From Deltaproteobacteria bacterium (GTDB lineage Bacteria; Bdellovibrionota; Bdellovibrionia; JABDDW01), in contig JABDDW010000060.1 in the NCBI GenBank assembly GCA_013287405.1, forward strand, positions 1 to 9,386: DNA of 9,386 bases, in the 5' to 3' direction. Shown here piece after piece: positions 1 to 6,822 of the stretch. Every line of letters starts with the position of its first letter. Positions within the stretch are counted from its first letter, which is position 1. The notes under the pieces are model-generated. The model saw only the letters and a program-made list of their open reading frames with translations, searched no databases and was not told the DNA's origin. Both the position numbers and the translations under genes were made by a program.

Positions 1-1
1 A

Positions 2-868
2 AATTTAGCGCCGGCCCTTAACGGCCAAGGGGTGAAGGTGGGCGTTCTTGATTCAGGGGTAGATGTCTCCCACCCTGATTTAACGGATCGAGTGATCGCT
101 TTTAAGGACTTCGTTAATGGACGCTCAACACCTTACGATGATTTTGACCATGGAACTCATGTGTCGGGAACAATAGTCGGCGGCAATGCATCTGGCACCT
201 ACATTGGTGTAGCGCCCGGAGCCAAGCTTGTTGTTGGAAAGATTCTTGATAGTCGCGGAATGGGTTCTCAAGCTGGTATATTAAGTGCCATGCAGTGGAT
301 TGCAGATCCTGACGGAAACCCTCAAACTGATGATGCTCCTGCCTTAGTGAGTAATTCTTGGGTACTGATTGCCTCCTTTCGATCCAGGGACCCCATGGAC
401 GAGCCCCTGTGCAAGGCCGTTTCTGGATGGGTGAAAGTTGGGATTCTTCCTGTTTTTGCTGCTGGAAATAGTGGACCCAATCCCGGTTCAGTTAGCTCTC
501 CCGGTGCCTGCCCACAATCTTTAACCGCCGGGGCAACCGACGAAAACGACAAAATTGCAAAATTTAGTTCTAGAGGTCCAGCCCACTGGAAAAGTGGTGA
601 CGTCATAAAACCTACGGTCGCAGCTCCCGGCGTGAACGTTATTTCAGCAGTACCCGGTGGAAAGTATGCTGAATTCTCAGGGACTTCCATGGCTACTCCC
701 CATGTTGCGGGACTGGCGGCACTTGTAATACAAGCCCATCCTGGTATCACTGTAGAGGATATTCAGAAAATGATCGTGGCCGGGGCCACTCCTCTGGCTG
801 AAGAAGGCCCAAATAATGCTTATGGTGCGGGTCGAATCGATGCAGTAAAAACTCTTAGAGGCAACTAA
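2..868 (+). CDS. Subtilisin-like serine protease (peptidase S8), 5'-truncated by the window edge
   Basis: This is an endopeptidase of the S8 family. The complete catalytic set is visible. Counting from the in-frame GTG at 32, the Asp is residue 7 (VLDSGVD), the His is 40 (DHGTHVSG), the oxyanion Asn is 146 (AAGNSGP) and the nucleophile Ser is 219 (SGTSMATPHVAG). The GTG at 32 is probably not the true start. The frame stays open to base 2 and the upstream residues (NLAPALNGQG) fit the usual lead-in to the first catalytic strand. The real start, with any signal peptide and propeptide, therefore lies outside the window. The protein ends just after the final helix (YGAGRIDAVKTL), so there is no extra C-terminal domain. 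Family members are normally secreted, but that cannot be checked here. It converges on the next gene with only 7 bases between the stop codons and no visible terminator. Confidence 0.95.
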   Translation, partial: NLAPALNGQGVKVGVLDSGVDVSHPDLTDRVIAFKDFVNGRSTPYDDFDHGTHVSGTIVGGNASGTYIGVAPGAKLVVGKILDSRGMGSQAGILSAMQWIADPDGNPQTDDAPALVSNSWVLIASFRSRDPMDEPLCKAVSGWVKVGILPVFAAGNSGPNPGSVSSPGACPQSLTAGATDENDKIAKFSSRGPAHWKSGDVIKPTVAAPGVNVISAVPGGKYAEFSGTSMATPHVAGLAALVIQAHPGITVEDIQKMIVAGATPLAEEGPNNAYGAGRIDAVKTLRGN

Positions 869-875
869 GGTGCCC

Positions 876-1235
876 CTAGCCTTTAACGGAAAAGCCAAGT
901 TTTGAGAGAATGTCGCGAATGCGGGAGCGGTGGTCACCTTGAATTTCGATGGTGTAACTTTCGTTTTTAAAGGTGCCTCCCGTTCCCAATTGGTTTTTTA
1001 GATTTTTGGTCAGATCTTTTAAGTATTCTGAATCGTGAGGAAGGTCGTAGACGACGGTAACAGATTTTCCCCCACGACCGGCTTTTTCAATTCTCAGTTT
1101 TGCAATAACTCCTTTGGTGGAGGTTATCTTCTCCTCTGAGATACAGGCGCATCCAGGAGTGTATTCACCACACCGGGGACATTTCATCTTAGTTTGGTCT
1201 GTACTATAGACTAATCTTGTATTTGAATTTGACAT
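876..1235 (-). CDS. yciH: YciH/SUI1-family translation initiation factor with a four-Cys cluster
   Basis: This 119-residue protein is a bacterial relative of eIF1. The N-terminus (MSNSNTRLVYSTDQ) is nearly that of E. coli YciH, which fixes the start at the ATG ending at 1235. A longer reading to 1352 would add 39 unrelated residues and run over the divergent promoter region. The SUI1 domain spans about residues 43-117, with the basic loop KAGRGGKSVTVV near 51-62 and the GTGGTFK and TIEIQGDHR segments near 84-103. Between the N-terminal tag and the domain is CPRCGEYTPGCAC, with Cys 19, 22, 29 and 31. This could bind zinc and recalls archaeal aIF1; E. coli YciH lacks it. Family role: binds the 30S subunit and influences start-site selection or stress-time translation; the exact bacterial role is unsettled. 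No Shine-Dalgarno sequence precedes the ATG, and a promoter abuts it, so the mRNA may be leaderless. Confidence 0.92.
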   Translation of the reverse strand: MSNSNTRLVYSTDQTKMKCPRCGEYTPGCACISEEKITSTKGVIAKLRIEKAGRGGKSVTVVYDLPHDSEYLKDLTKNLKNQLGTGGTFKNESYTIEIQGDHRSRIRDILSKLGFSVKG

Positions 1236-1241
1236 GGCTGA

Positions 1242-1270
1242 AGTATGTGAAAAAAGGTTGGCGGGGTCAA
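1242..1270 (-). promoter_or_regulatory. Putative sigma70-type promoter of yciH placed for a leaderless mRNA
   Basis: On the minus strand, TTGACC (1270-1265) is followed by a 17-base spacer and CATACT (1247-1242), then six bases and the ATG of yciH. The -35 hexamer matches consensus at five of six positions and the -10 at four of six. Transcription starting about seven bases past the -10 would begin at or next to the ATG. The gap has no Shine-Dalgarno sequence. Prediction by eye only. Confidence 0.5.
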
Positions 1271-1286
1271 GGCCGTCTGTTAGAAA
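1258..1286 (+). promoter_or_regulatory. Weak putative promoter for the POT transporter
   Basis: TTGGCG (1258-1263), a 17-base spacer and TAGAAA (1281-1286) each match consensus at four of six positions. Transcription would start near 1293, just before the Shine-Dalgarno-like AAAGGGGG (about 1296-1303) of the transporter gene. It overlaps the yciH promoter on the other strand, so the two genes could interfere with each other. Weak evidence. Confidence 0.25.
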
Positions 1287-1307
1287 GCCAATCAAAAAGG
1301 GGGCGGT

Positions 1308-2663
1308 GTGTCTGTAGCTACAGTTAAGAAAAATAAAACGATTTTGGGTCACCCTGCAGGTCTTTTCTTTTTATTTTTCACAGAGATGTGGGAGCGTTTT
1401 TCTTATTATGGAATGAGAGCCCTTCTTGTTTTGTATATGACCAAATATCTTATCGACCATATCAATTCTGGGACCTACGTTCTCGGGTTTGGTCTTATGC
1501 GCCATCTCTATGGGGGCGAAGCCACTCAGCCCCTCTCGTCTCACATTTATGGTCTATATACGGGCTTGGTTTACTTCACCTGTTTTTTCGGTGGGATGCT
1601 TGCCGACCGAGTTTTAGGTCAGAGAAAGACGGTGTATGTTGGAGGAATACTCATGGCTCTGGGCCATTTTTTAATGGCAGTGGAATCTTTGTTTCTTCTT
1701 GCCTTACTCTTTATCATTCTGGGCAATGGCTGCTTCAAACCCAATATCTCGACTCAAGTGGGAAGCCTCTATCCACCGGGGGATTCCCGACGTGACGGAG
1801 CTTTTACAATTTTTTATATGGGCGTTAATCTTGGGGCGTTTATTGCTCCTCTTGTCTGCGGAACTCTTGGGCAACGCTATGGTTGGCACTATGGGTTCAC
1901 GGCGGCGGGAGTGGGAATGTGCCTGGGTTTAGTGATTTACTGGTTCGGCCAAGCCTATCTTGCCGATGATCAACTGACTCAAGCCAAAACCCAAAAAATA
2001 GAGAAAACACCCCTGACGTCAAAAGAGTGGAAGGCTATTCTCGGCCTTATTGCTTTGATGGTTCTAAATATTATTTTCTGGGCGGTCTACGAACAACAGG
2101 GAAACACCATTCAACTCTTTGCCGACGCCCAAACGGACTGGCATATTTTCGGCTGGGAAATGCCTTCGACTTGGTTTCAATCGGTCAACGCTTTTTTTAT
2201 AATTTTACTGGGGCCGGTTCTCATTTCGTTTTGGAACTGGCAAGACAAGCGAAATTCGCAACCCTCAAGTGTTGTAAAATTGGCCATTGGATGCGTTGCT
2301 TTAGGAGTTTCTTTTCTTTTCCTTATGATGATCACCAGGGGGATTTTACCCACTCAGCGAATTCATTTTATGTGGCTTGTGGCCTGCACTTTTGTCTACA
2401 CGATTGGAGAGCTCTATCTCTCGCCTATTGGACTTTCTTTGGTGACCAAGGTTGCTCCCCCCCGCTTCGTAAGTATGCTTATGGGGATGTGGTTTTTGGC
2501 CATGTTTTTCGGCAACTATCTTTCAGGATACCTGGGGACTTTTTATGAAAAAATGCCGAGAGATTCTTTTTTCTTGATGTTGGCCATATTGGGCATAGGT
2601 TCTGGAATCGCCATTTTCTTGCTGCGTACACCACTTAAAAATGCCGTAGGGCATAATACTTAA
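1308..2663 (+). CDS. POT/PTR2-family proton-coupled di-/tripeptide transporter
   Basis: This 451-residue inner-membrane protein belongs to the proton-dependent oligopeptide transporters (MFS superfamily), which import di- and tripeptides with protons. Diagnostic features are the ExxER motif in the first helix (E26-R30, followed by FSYYG), the loop GGMLADRVLGQRKT near 95-108 and the conserved Lys in GCFKPNIS (K144). The PTR2 signature FYMGVNLGAFIAP lies near 169-181, FWAVYEQQG near 257-265 and GELYLSPIGLS near 367-377. The length and roughly a dozen hydrophobic segments fit an intact transporter, with a cytoplasmic linker around residues 217-242. The GTG start is supported by an AAGGGGG Shine-Dalgarno a few bases upstream. 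The Cys-repeat gene starts 14 bases downstream and is probably co-transcribed. With a protease nearby, peptide scavenging is a reasonable but unproven theme. The substrate range cannot be read from sequence. Confidence 0.95.
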   Translation: MSVATVKKNKTILGHPAGLFFLFFTEMWERFSYYGMRALLVLYMTKYLIDHINSGTYVLGFGLMRHLYGGEATQPLSSHIYGLYTGLVYFTCFFGGMLADRVLGQRKTVYVGGILMALGHFLMAVESLFLLALLFIILGNGCFKPNISTQVGSLYPPGDSRRDGAFTIFYMGVNLGAFIAPLVCGTLGQRYGWHYGFTAAGVGMCLGLVIYWFGQAYLADDQLTQAKTQKIEKTPLTSKEWKAILGLIALMVLNIIFWAVYEQQGNTIQLFADAQTDWHIFGWEMPSTWFQSVNAFFIILLGPVLISFWNWQDKRNSQPSSVVKLAIGCVALGVSFLFLMMITRGILPTQRIHFMWLVACTFVYTIGELYLSPIGLSLVTKVAPPRFVSMLMGMWFLAMFFGNYLSGYLGTFYEKMPRDSFFLMLAILGIGSGIAIFLLRTPLKNAVGHNT

Positions 2664-2677
2664 AAAGGGGATAGGGG

Positions 2678-3157
2678 ATGAGCTTTTTTATACCAATTCT
2701 GAGTTTCTTTTTTTCAATAGGGGTTTACGCTCAAGGGGATGTCTTCAGCCAATGCGTCGACTTTGTTTTTTCAAGCTCGACAATTCATTCAAAGGTCGAA
2801 GCAGCCCAGCATTGCAAAGGAGTGAGATCCATGGAGTGTTTGCAATGGGTGAATCAAAGCCAGAAGGTTGAAAATGAAGCAGAAGCCGCTGATTCTTGCC
2901 AACATGTCAACATAGAGTGTGCGAAGTGGGTCCACGAAGGCCCTAATGACTTAGATGAGCCCTCTGCGGCAAGGGTCTGTAAGGGTGTGGATCTTCTTGA
3001 ATGCGCGCAGTGGGTTTATGGCAGCCCGACGATTCTAAACAGGGAGGACGCCGCGGCTGCGTGTCGCTTCGTAAAGTCTATGGATTGCCTTATTGCTGTT
3101 GATTCAGACCCATCGACCACACGAGAAGACGCCGCAGCCCAGTGTCAAGAGCACTAG
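2678..3157 (+). CDS. Small secreted protein with tandem Cys-pair repeats, function unknown
   Basis: I do not recognise this 159-residue protein. It has a hydrophobic N-terminal segment of about 18 residues ending VYAQ, consistent with a Sec signal peptide cleaved after Ala18. The mature part is built from repeats of 27-28 residues with ten cysteines at 26, 46, 54, 74, 81, 101, 109, 129, 137 and 156. The spacing alternates between 7-8 residues (short arm) and 19-20 residues (long arm). Each unit follows C-x6/7-C-x2-(W/A)-V, then about ten polar residues and an acidic, Ala-rich stretch (EAAD, EPSAAR, REDAAA) before the next Cys. The even Cys count and export suggest disulfide-stapled helical hairpins in the periplasm or outside the cell. 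A Shine-Dalgarno (AGGGGA) lies about seven bases before the ATG. It follows the peptide transporter by 14 bases, so the two are probably co-transcribed. Its stop lies 3 bases from that of the convergent YceI gene. Confidence 0.85.
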   Translation: MSFFIPILSFFFSIGVYAQGDVFSQCVDFVFSSSTIHSKVEAAQHCKGVRSMECLQWVNQSQKVENEAEAADSCQHVNIECAKWVHEGPNDLDEPSAARVCKGVDLLECAQWVYGSPTILNREDAAAACRFVKSMDCLIAVDSDPSTTREDAAAQCQEH

Positions 3158-3160
3158 AAC

Positions 3161-3769
3161 TTATTTCTCGGCGGTTTTCTCTTTTTCCAGAACGCCCTCG
3201 ATATTAAGATCTAATTTAACGTCGTTACTGATCATCACGGCGCCAACTTTTTCCATGGGTTTATTCCAGGTCAAACCAAATTTGGTTCGATCGAGAGTGC
3301 CGGTGGCGGAAAAAGCAACCCTTGGATTGCCTTGCGGATCCTTCGTTTCTCCGCCAAATTCTCCTTTAAGCGAAACGGGTTTTTCTACCCCGTGCATGGT
3401 CAGAAGACCTTCAATGGTGTAGTTCTTCCCAGTTTTTGTAATTTTAGTAGTTTTAAATTTCATTTCGGGGAACTTACCTGTATCAAAAAAATCCGGACTC
3501 TTGAGATGTTCGTCGCGCTTTTCAGTTCCTGTGTCGATACTGGCCGTTTTAATTGTGACTTCGGCGCTGTCCGTGGCGGGTTTTTTCTCATCAAAAATGA
3601 CCTTCCCTTCGAAGTCCTTAAAGGAGCCTTTCACATTGGAGATCCCCATATGCTTGACGGTAAAGTCAATGCTTGAATGGCTTTTATCGATGGAGTAGCT
3701 GCTGGCCACTGCTGGCAGGGCTCCCAGGGCAAAAAAAGTAAAAGCTAAAGCGAGTTTGAAGTGTTGCAT
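3161..3769 (-). CDS. YceI-family periplasmic lipid-binding protein
   Basis: This 202-residue protein has a clear signal peptide (about 1-22, ending ALPAVA before SSYSIDKSHS) and a full YceI domain to the C-terminus. Family landmarks are YSIDKSHSSIDFTVKHMG near 25-42, GSFKDFEGK near 48-56, the RDEHLKSPDFFD segment near 85-96 followed by FPEMKF, and DRTKFGLTWNKP near 160-171. VKLDLNIEG lies near 184-192. YceI proteins are lipocalin-like barrels that bind long isoprenoid chains; in several bacteria they are induced by base or envelope stress. The physiological ligand here is unknown. No cytochrome b561 partner is visible in the window. An AAGGAG Shine-Dalgarno (minus strand, around 3780-3785) lies about ten bases before the ATG. 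It lies 63 bases downstream of phhA on the same strand, so read-through is possible, but a separate promoter is also suggested. It ends in a short Lys/Glu tail. Confidence 0.93.
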   Translation of the reverse strand: MQHFKLALAFTFFALGALPAVASSYSIDKSHSSIDFTVKHMGISNVKGSFKDFEGKVIFDEKKPATDSAEVTIKTASIDTGTEKRDEHLKSPDFFDTGKFPEMKFKTTKITKTGKNYTIEGLLTMHGVEKPVSLKGEFGGETKDPQGNPRVAFSATGTLDRTKFGLTWNKPMEKVGAVMISNDVKLDLNIEGVLEKEKTAEK

Positions 3770-3807
3770 TTTGAATCTTCTCCTTAGGGTTAGGGTTCAA
3801 TTTTAAA

Positions 3808-3836
3808 ATGATGGTCGTATTTGTTGAAATTGTCAA
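3808..3836 (-). promoter_or_regulatory. Putative promoter of the YceI gene overlapping the phhA stop codon
   Basis: On the minus strand there is a perfect TTGACA (3836-3831) that contains the phhA TGA stop. A 17-base spacer and CATCAT (3813-3808, four of six to TATAAT) follow. The start would be near 3801, giving a leader of about 30 bases that carries the AAGGAG Shine-Dalgarno. The -10 is weak. Read-through from phhA is the alternative. Confidence 0.35.
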
Positions 3837-4546
3837 TGAGCGAGGAGCCCAAGTGTTTTTCCAAATTCCGTAAATTTTTTCTCAAGCTGTTCGAAACTTT
3901 CGATGACGAAGAGTTCTTCTTGCATATGCCAGATGTCATATTCTTGCTTTGTAACTTTGGTGATGTCAAACTCATGAACTTTGACTTTGTCACTCAGGCA
4001 ATAGATGACTTCGCCCGGAGAGGAGAGAATACCCGAACCATATATCCTCTTACTTCCGTGATTTCTTATAAGTCCAAACTCCACTGTAAACCAATAGACG
4101 CGTTGGAGCTCCGTAAGGGTATTTCCCTGAGCCTTGATTCCTGCTTGACCCATAAGGTGAAAGAAATTAGCGAAGTGGGAGTTGGTGATTAAACTCATGT
4201 GCCCAAAGAGGTCATGGAACATATCCGGTGCAGGTGTGTAATTAAGATCATTTCTAGTTCTAATAAAATCTGTTGACGGAAATTTTTTCTGACTCAAAAA
4301 CTCAAAAAACTCCCTTTCTGGAACCAATCCGTCGACTCGGACCACATTCCATCCCGTGGTTTTATTCAAAATTGAATCGATATCTTTAAGGGCTGGAATT
4401 TTTGTCTCGCTAAAATCTAGTTTTTCAAGTCCTTCAAGAAACTCCGAGCAAGCCCGACCCGGGAGAAGCTCCTTTTGCTTTTTATAGAGGAGCCCCCAAG
4501 TTTCGTGCTCTTCGTCAGTGTAGTTGGGGTATTTAAACTGAACCAT
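3833..4546 (-). CDS. phhA: Phenylalanine 4-monooxygenase (phenylalanine hydroxylase)
   Basis: This 237-residue cytosolic enzyme converts phenylalanine to tyrosine with O2, non-haem iron and a tetrahydropterin. It aligns along its length with short bacterial PhhA: GRACSEFLEGLEKL near 30-43, TTGWNVVRVDGL near 63-74, FPSTDFIRT near 89-97 and KRIYGSGILSSPGEVIYCLSD near 166-186. The iron ligands of the facial triad are His111 and His116 (HDLFGH) and Glu156 (VEFGLI). Two changes from the usual text are visible: PAPD for PEPD before the first His, and Asp in place of Glu right after it. The pocket and iron ligands are otherwise intact, so activity is likely. It is somewhat shorter than typical homologues (around 260-300 residues). 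No pterin-4a-carbinolamine dehydratase gene (phhB) lies beside it. It is divergent from speA across 92 bases. There is no Shine-Dalgarno and a promoter abuts the ATG. Confidence 0.96.
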   Translation of the reverse strand: MVQFKYPNYTDEEHETWGLLYKKQKELLPGRACSEFLEGLEKLDFSETKIPALKDIDSILNKTTGWNVVRVDGLVPEREFFEFLSQKKFPSTDFIRTRNDLNYTPAPDMFHDLFGHMSLITNSHFANFFHLMGQAGIKAQGNTLTELQRVYWFTVEFGLIRNHGSKRIYGSGILSSPGEVIYCLSDKVKVHEFDITKVTKQEYDIWHMQEELFVIESFEQLEKKFTEFGKTLGLLAH

Positions 4547-4552
4547 TTCTTA

Positions 4553-4582
4553 ACAATATGGAGAAATCACGAAAAAGGTCAA
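4553..4582 (-). promoter_or_regulatory. Putative phhA promoter placed for a leaderless mRNA
   Basis: On the minus strand, TTGACC (4582-4577), an 18-base spacer and TATTGT (4558-4553) are followed by TAAGAA and the phhA ATG. The -35 matches consensus at five of six positions and the -10 at four of six. The predicted start of transcription falls on the ATG. The same TTGACC box lies at the same distance (35-36 bases) before yciH and the methyltransferase gene. Confidence 0.5.
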
Positions 4583-4621
4583 ACATCAGTTTTAAATTCT
4601 TTTTATCTTCAGTGGATTCTC

Positions 4622-4630
4622 TGGTATAGA
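4622..4630 (+). promoter_or_regulatory. Putative extended -10 promoter element of speA
   Basis: TGGTATAGA combines the extended -10 TGn with TATAGA (five of six to TATAAT). It ends eight bases before the GTG of speA, so transcription would begin at or within one or two bases of the start codon. No good -35 hexamer is seen (TTTATC is the best at the right distance), as is common when an extended -10 is present. Confidence 0.45.
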
Positions 4631-4638
4631 CTTAAGAC

Positions 4639-6672
4639 GTGAGTTCAGACATAGCGTCCACATCTGCCGAGCCGACAGCGCCCCTGACTACTCAAGGGGG
4701 AGTCTCACCAGTTTCCCTGGCCGCTCAAGCTTCTAATGTGGCCTCAATAACTCCTCCGGCGTCATGGACCCCAGAGCAGGCCATCGAACACTACAATATT
4801 GATAATTGGGGAGCGGGGTTTTTTTCCGTTAACGAAAAGGGAAACATGTGTGTTTACCCCAGCGGGAGACCTGGCCCAACCATCGATATAATGGACGTGG
4901 TTGAAGACATCAAAGAAAAGGGACTTAAATTTCCGTGTGTCATTCGTTTTCAAGACGTTCTCCGTGCTCGGGTTAAGATGCTCAATGAGGCCTTTGGAAA
5001 GGCGATCCAAGAAAATTCTTATACAGGCCGATATTTTGGTGTGTACCCAATCAAAGTAAACCAGTTGGCAGAGGTTGTTGAAGAAATTGTGGATGCGGGT
5101 CAGCCCTATCACTACGGCCTTGAGGCGGGAAGTAAGGGCGAACTCCTTATCGTTTTGGCCATGAACACAGATCCTGAAGCCATAACAATATGTAATGGTT
5201 ATAAAGACGAAGAGTTTATGCGCTTAGCTCTTATGGGACGTAAACTTGGGCGCAAAGTCGTTGTGGTTATAGAAAAGCTCTCAGAGCTCCCGTTGCTTCT
5301 TCGCATTGCTAATGAAATGCAAGTTGAACCCATGATTGGCTTGAGGGCTAAGCTGACCACTAAAGGAGTGGGGAAGTGGGAAGGTTCGAGCGGCGACTTT
5401 GCTAAATTTGGATTGACCATTCCGGAACTGATCAAGGCCGTTGAAATGGCCAAGGCCGCAGGGGTGGAAAAATCGATCCAGCTCTTTCACTTTCATGTTG
5501 GAAGTCAGCTCACCAATATTCGTACGATAAAAGATGCCGTGGGCGAAGGGGCTAGAATTTATTGTCACCTCAAGAAGATGGGGTTGAATATCAATTATTT
5601 TGATGTCGGAGGAGGCCTTGGTGTGGATTACATCGGCTCCCGATCATCTATCCTAAACTCCATGAATTACACCGTCGAAGAGTATGCGTCGGATATTTGT
5701 TATAATTTAAAGCAAATCTGTGCCCAAGAAGGGGTCTCTGAACCTCATATCGTAAGTGAGTCGGGTCGTGCAGTGACCGCCCATCATTCCTGCATTATTA
5801 TGAACGTCTTTGGTAAAATCGAAATCGGTGCCGATTATAATCCGCCAGTGGGAGCTAATGACGCCGATATCGTTAAAGAGCTTCGAGAAATAGTAAATAA
5901 CTTGAATGGCAAAAACGCCCGCGAAAGTTTTCATGATGCGGTGGCAAAAAAAGAAGAGGCTCTTTCTATGTTTAAGTTCGGTATTTTGAACTTAGAGGAG
6001 AGAGCCAAAGTAGAAAGTCTTTATTGGCAACTTTGCCGAGGCCTTGTTCAGCTTAATAAGCGTTTGAAAAATCCTGCCAAAGATACCCGCGGCCTTGGTG
6101 ATAAGCTAGCCGATCAATATATGGCCAATTTTAGTTTATTCCAGTCGGCTCCCGATCATTGGGCCTTTGATCAATTGTTTCCTATAGTCCCAGTCCATCG
6201 CTTAACCGAGATGCCCAATCGAAGTGCAACCTTGGTTGATATCACTTGTGATAGCGATGGCAAGGTGGATCGATTTATTGAAAAACAAGACGTGGGAGAC
6301 ACCATTTCGTTACATACATTGCGTACGGGAGAACCCTATTATGTCGGCATGTTCATGACCGGCGCCTATCAAGATATTATGGGTGATATGCATAACCTTT
6401 TTGGCCGCGTCCATGAGGTCCACGTCTTTGTGGACGACGAGGATCCTGAAGACTTCTATGTTGAAGAGGTTATTCCCGGCGACACTATCGAGAACGTTCT
6501 GGTCCAAGTTCAATACGAACCCAAAGAACTCGCCCGTCGAGTGAAAAACGCCCTAGACCAAAGAGTTCGAGAAGGGATCCTTAAGCCCAAAGAGGGCGTG
6601 GCTTTGACTGATTTCTACGAAGCTATAATGCGCGATTATACTTACCTGACCCATTCGTCTGCGTTGGAGTAG
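4639..6672 (+). CDS. speA: Biosynthetic arginine decarboxylase (SpeA)
   Basis: This 677-residue PLP enzyme converts arginine to agmatine and CO2, the entry to putrescine and spermidine synthesis by the agmatine route. It resembles E. coli SpeA (658 residues) from about residue 43 to the end. Landmarks are the PLP-binding Lys139 in YPIKVNQ, LEAGSKGELL near 161-170, NGYKDEEFMRLAL near 186-198 and HFHVGSQL near 284-291. GGGLGVDY lies at 324-331, SESGRAVTAHH at 373-383, the catalytic Cys537 in DITCDSDG and GAYQDIMGDMHNLFG near 575-589. The first 42 residues are Ser/Thr/Ala/Pro-rich and probably disordered. An in-frame TAA three bases upstream bars any earlier start. GTG at 4639 is therefore the first option, and GTG at 4738 (residue 34) is an alternative that would still keep the conserved region. 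Neither has a Shine-Dalgarno. No agmatinase or agmatine deiminase gene lies in the window. Confidence 0.97.
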   Translation: MSSDIASTSAEPTAPLTTQGGVSPVSLAAQASNVASITPPASWTPEQAIEHYNIDNWGAGFFSVNEKGNMCVYPSGRPGPTIDIMDVVEDIKEKGLKFPCVIRFQDVLRARVKMLNEAFGKAIQENSYTGRYFGVYPIKVNQLAEVVEEIVDAGQPYHYGLEAGSKGELLIVLAMNTDPEAITICNGYKDEEFMRLALMGRKLGRKVVVVIEKLSELPLLLRIANEMQVEPMIGLRAKLTTKGVGKWEGSSGDFAKFGLTIPELIKAVEMAKAAGVEKSIQLFHFHVGSQLTNIRTIKDAVGEGARIYCHLKKMGLNINYFDVGGGLGVDYIGSRSSILNSMNYTVEEYASDICYNLKQICAQEGVSEPHIVSESGRAVTAHHSCIIMNVFGKIEIGADYNPPVGANDADIVKELREIVNNLNGKNARESFHDAVAKKEEALSMFKFGILNLEERAKVESLYWQLCRGLVQLNKRLKNPAKDTRGLGDKLADQYMANFSLFQSAPDHWAFDQLFPIVPVHRLTEMPNRSATLVDITCDSDGKVDRFIEKQDVGDTISLHTLRTGEPYYVGMFMTGAYQDIMGDMHNLFGRVHEVHVFVDDEDPEDFYVEEVIPGDTIENVLVQVQYEPKELARRVKNALDQRVREGILKPKEGVALTDFYEAIMRDYTYLTHSSALE

Positions 6673-6680
6673 CAGGTCCC

Positions 6681-6752
6681 GGCGGGCAGCAAACTTTCGG
6701 GATAGGCATATCAAGCGCCACGCACCTTGTCTTAACATCAGCTAAGCCCGCC
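6681..6752. repeat. Long-armed inverted repeat in the speA to NHL-gene gap
   Basis: GGCGGGCAGC (6681-6690) can pair with GCTAAGCCCGCC (6741-6752): seven perfect GC-rich pairs, a two-base bulge, then three more pairs. The loop is 50 bases and may itself fold. It begins 8 bases after the speA stop. No U-tract follows, so it is not a classic intrinsic terminator. It could slow the polymerase, protect the speA mRNA 3' end or belong to a structured RNA I cannot name. The rest of the 6673-6829 gap shows no reading frame worth calling. Confidence 0.4.
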
Positions 6753-6793
6753 AAACTCAGGGTCCGCTAGATGGGTAGGTAGGATAAAGAAGG

Positions 6794-6822
6794 TAGACAC
6801 AAGAGGGCTATGCCCAGAAAAT
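6794..6822 (+). promoter_or_regulatory. Putative promoter of the NHL lipoprotein gene
   Basis: TAGACA (6794-6799, five of six to TTGACA), a 17-base spacer and GAAAAT (6817-6822, four of six to TATAAT) lie just before the TTG start at 6830. The -35 begins 36 bases before the start codon, the same placement as in three other genes of the window. Alternative AT-rich -10 hexamers exist in 6818-6829. Confidence 0.35.

Noticed and set aside
32..34. GTG as the true start of the protease
   Set aside because: The frame is open to the window edge with protease-like residues before it, and a start here would remove the normal lead-in to the first catalytic strand and any signal peptide.
322..750. 142-codon reading frame antisense to the protease
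   Set aside because: It lies wholly within a gene with an intact catalytic triad and has no recognisable domain; it is a shadow of that gene.
1236..1352. N-terminal extension of the YciH reading frame by 39 residues
   Set aside because: The residues have no SUI1-family character, the frame overlaps the start of the divergent transporter gene and covers the promoter region, and the internal Met begins a YciH-like N-terminus.
1388..2548. Several frames of 77-173 codons in the other + frames of the transporter gene
   Set aside because: They are Phe/Trp/Cys/Leu-rich shadows of a hydrophobic membrane protein gene and lack ribosome binding sites or family motifs.
3784..3797. TTAGGGTTAGGGTT resembles telomere repeats
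   Set aside because: There are only two copies, lying in the leader of the YceI gene and overlapping its AAGGAG Shine-Dalgarno; coincidence in a bacterium.
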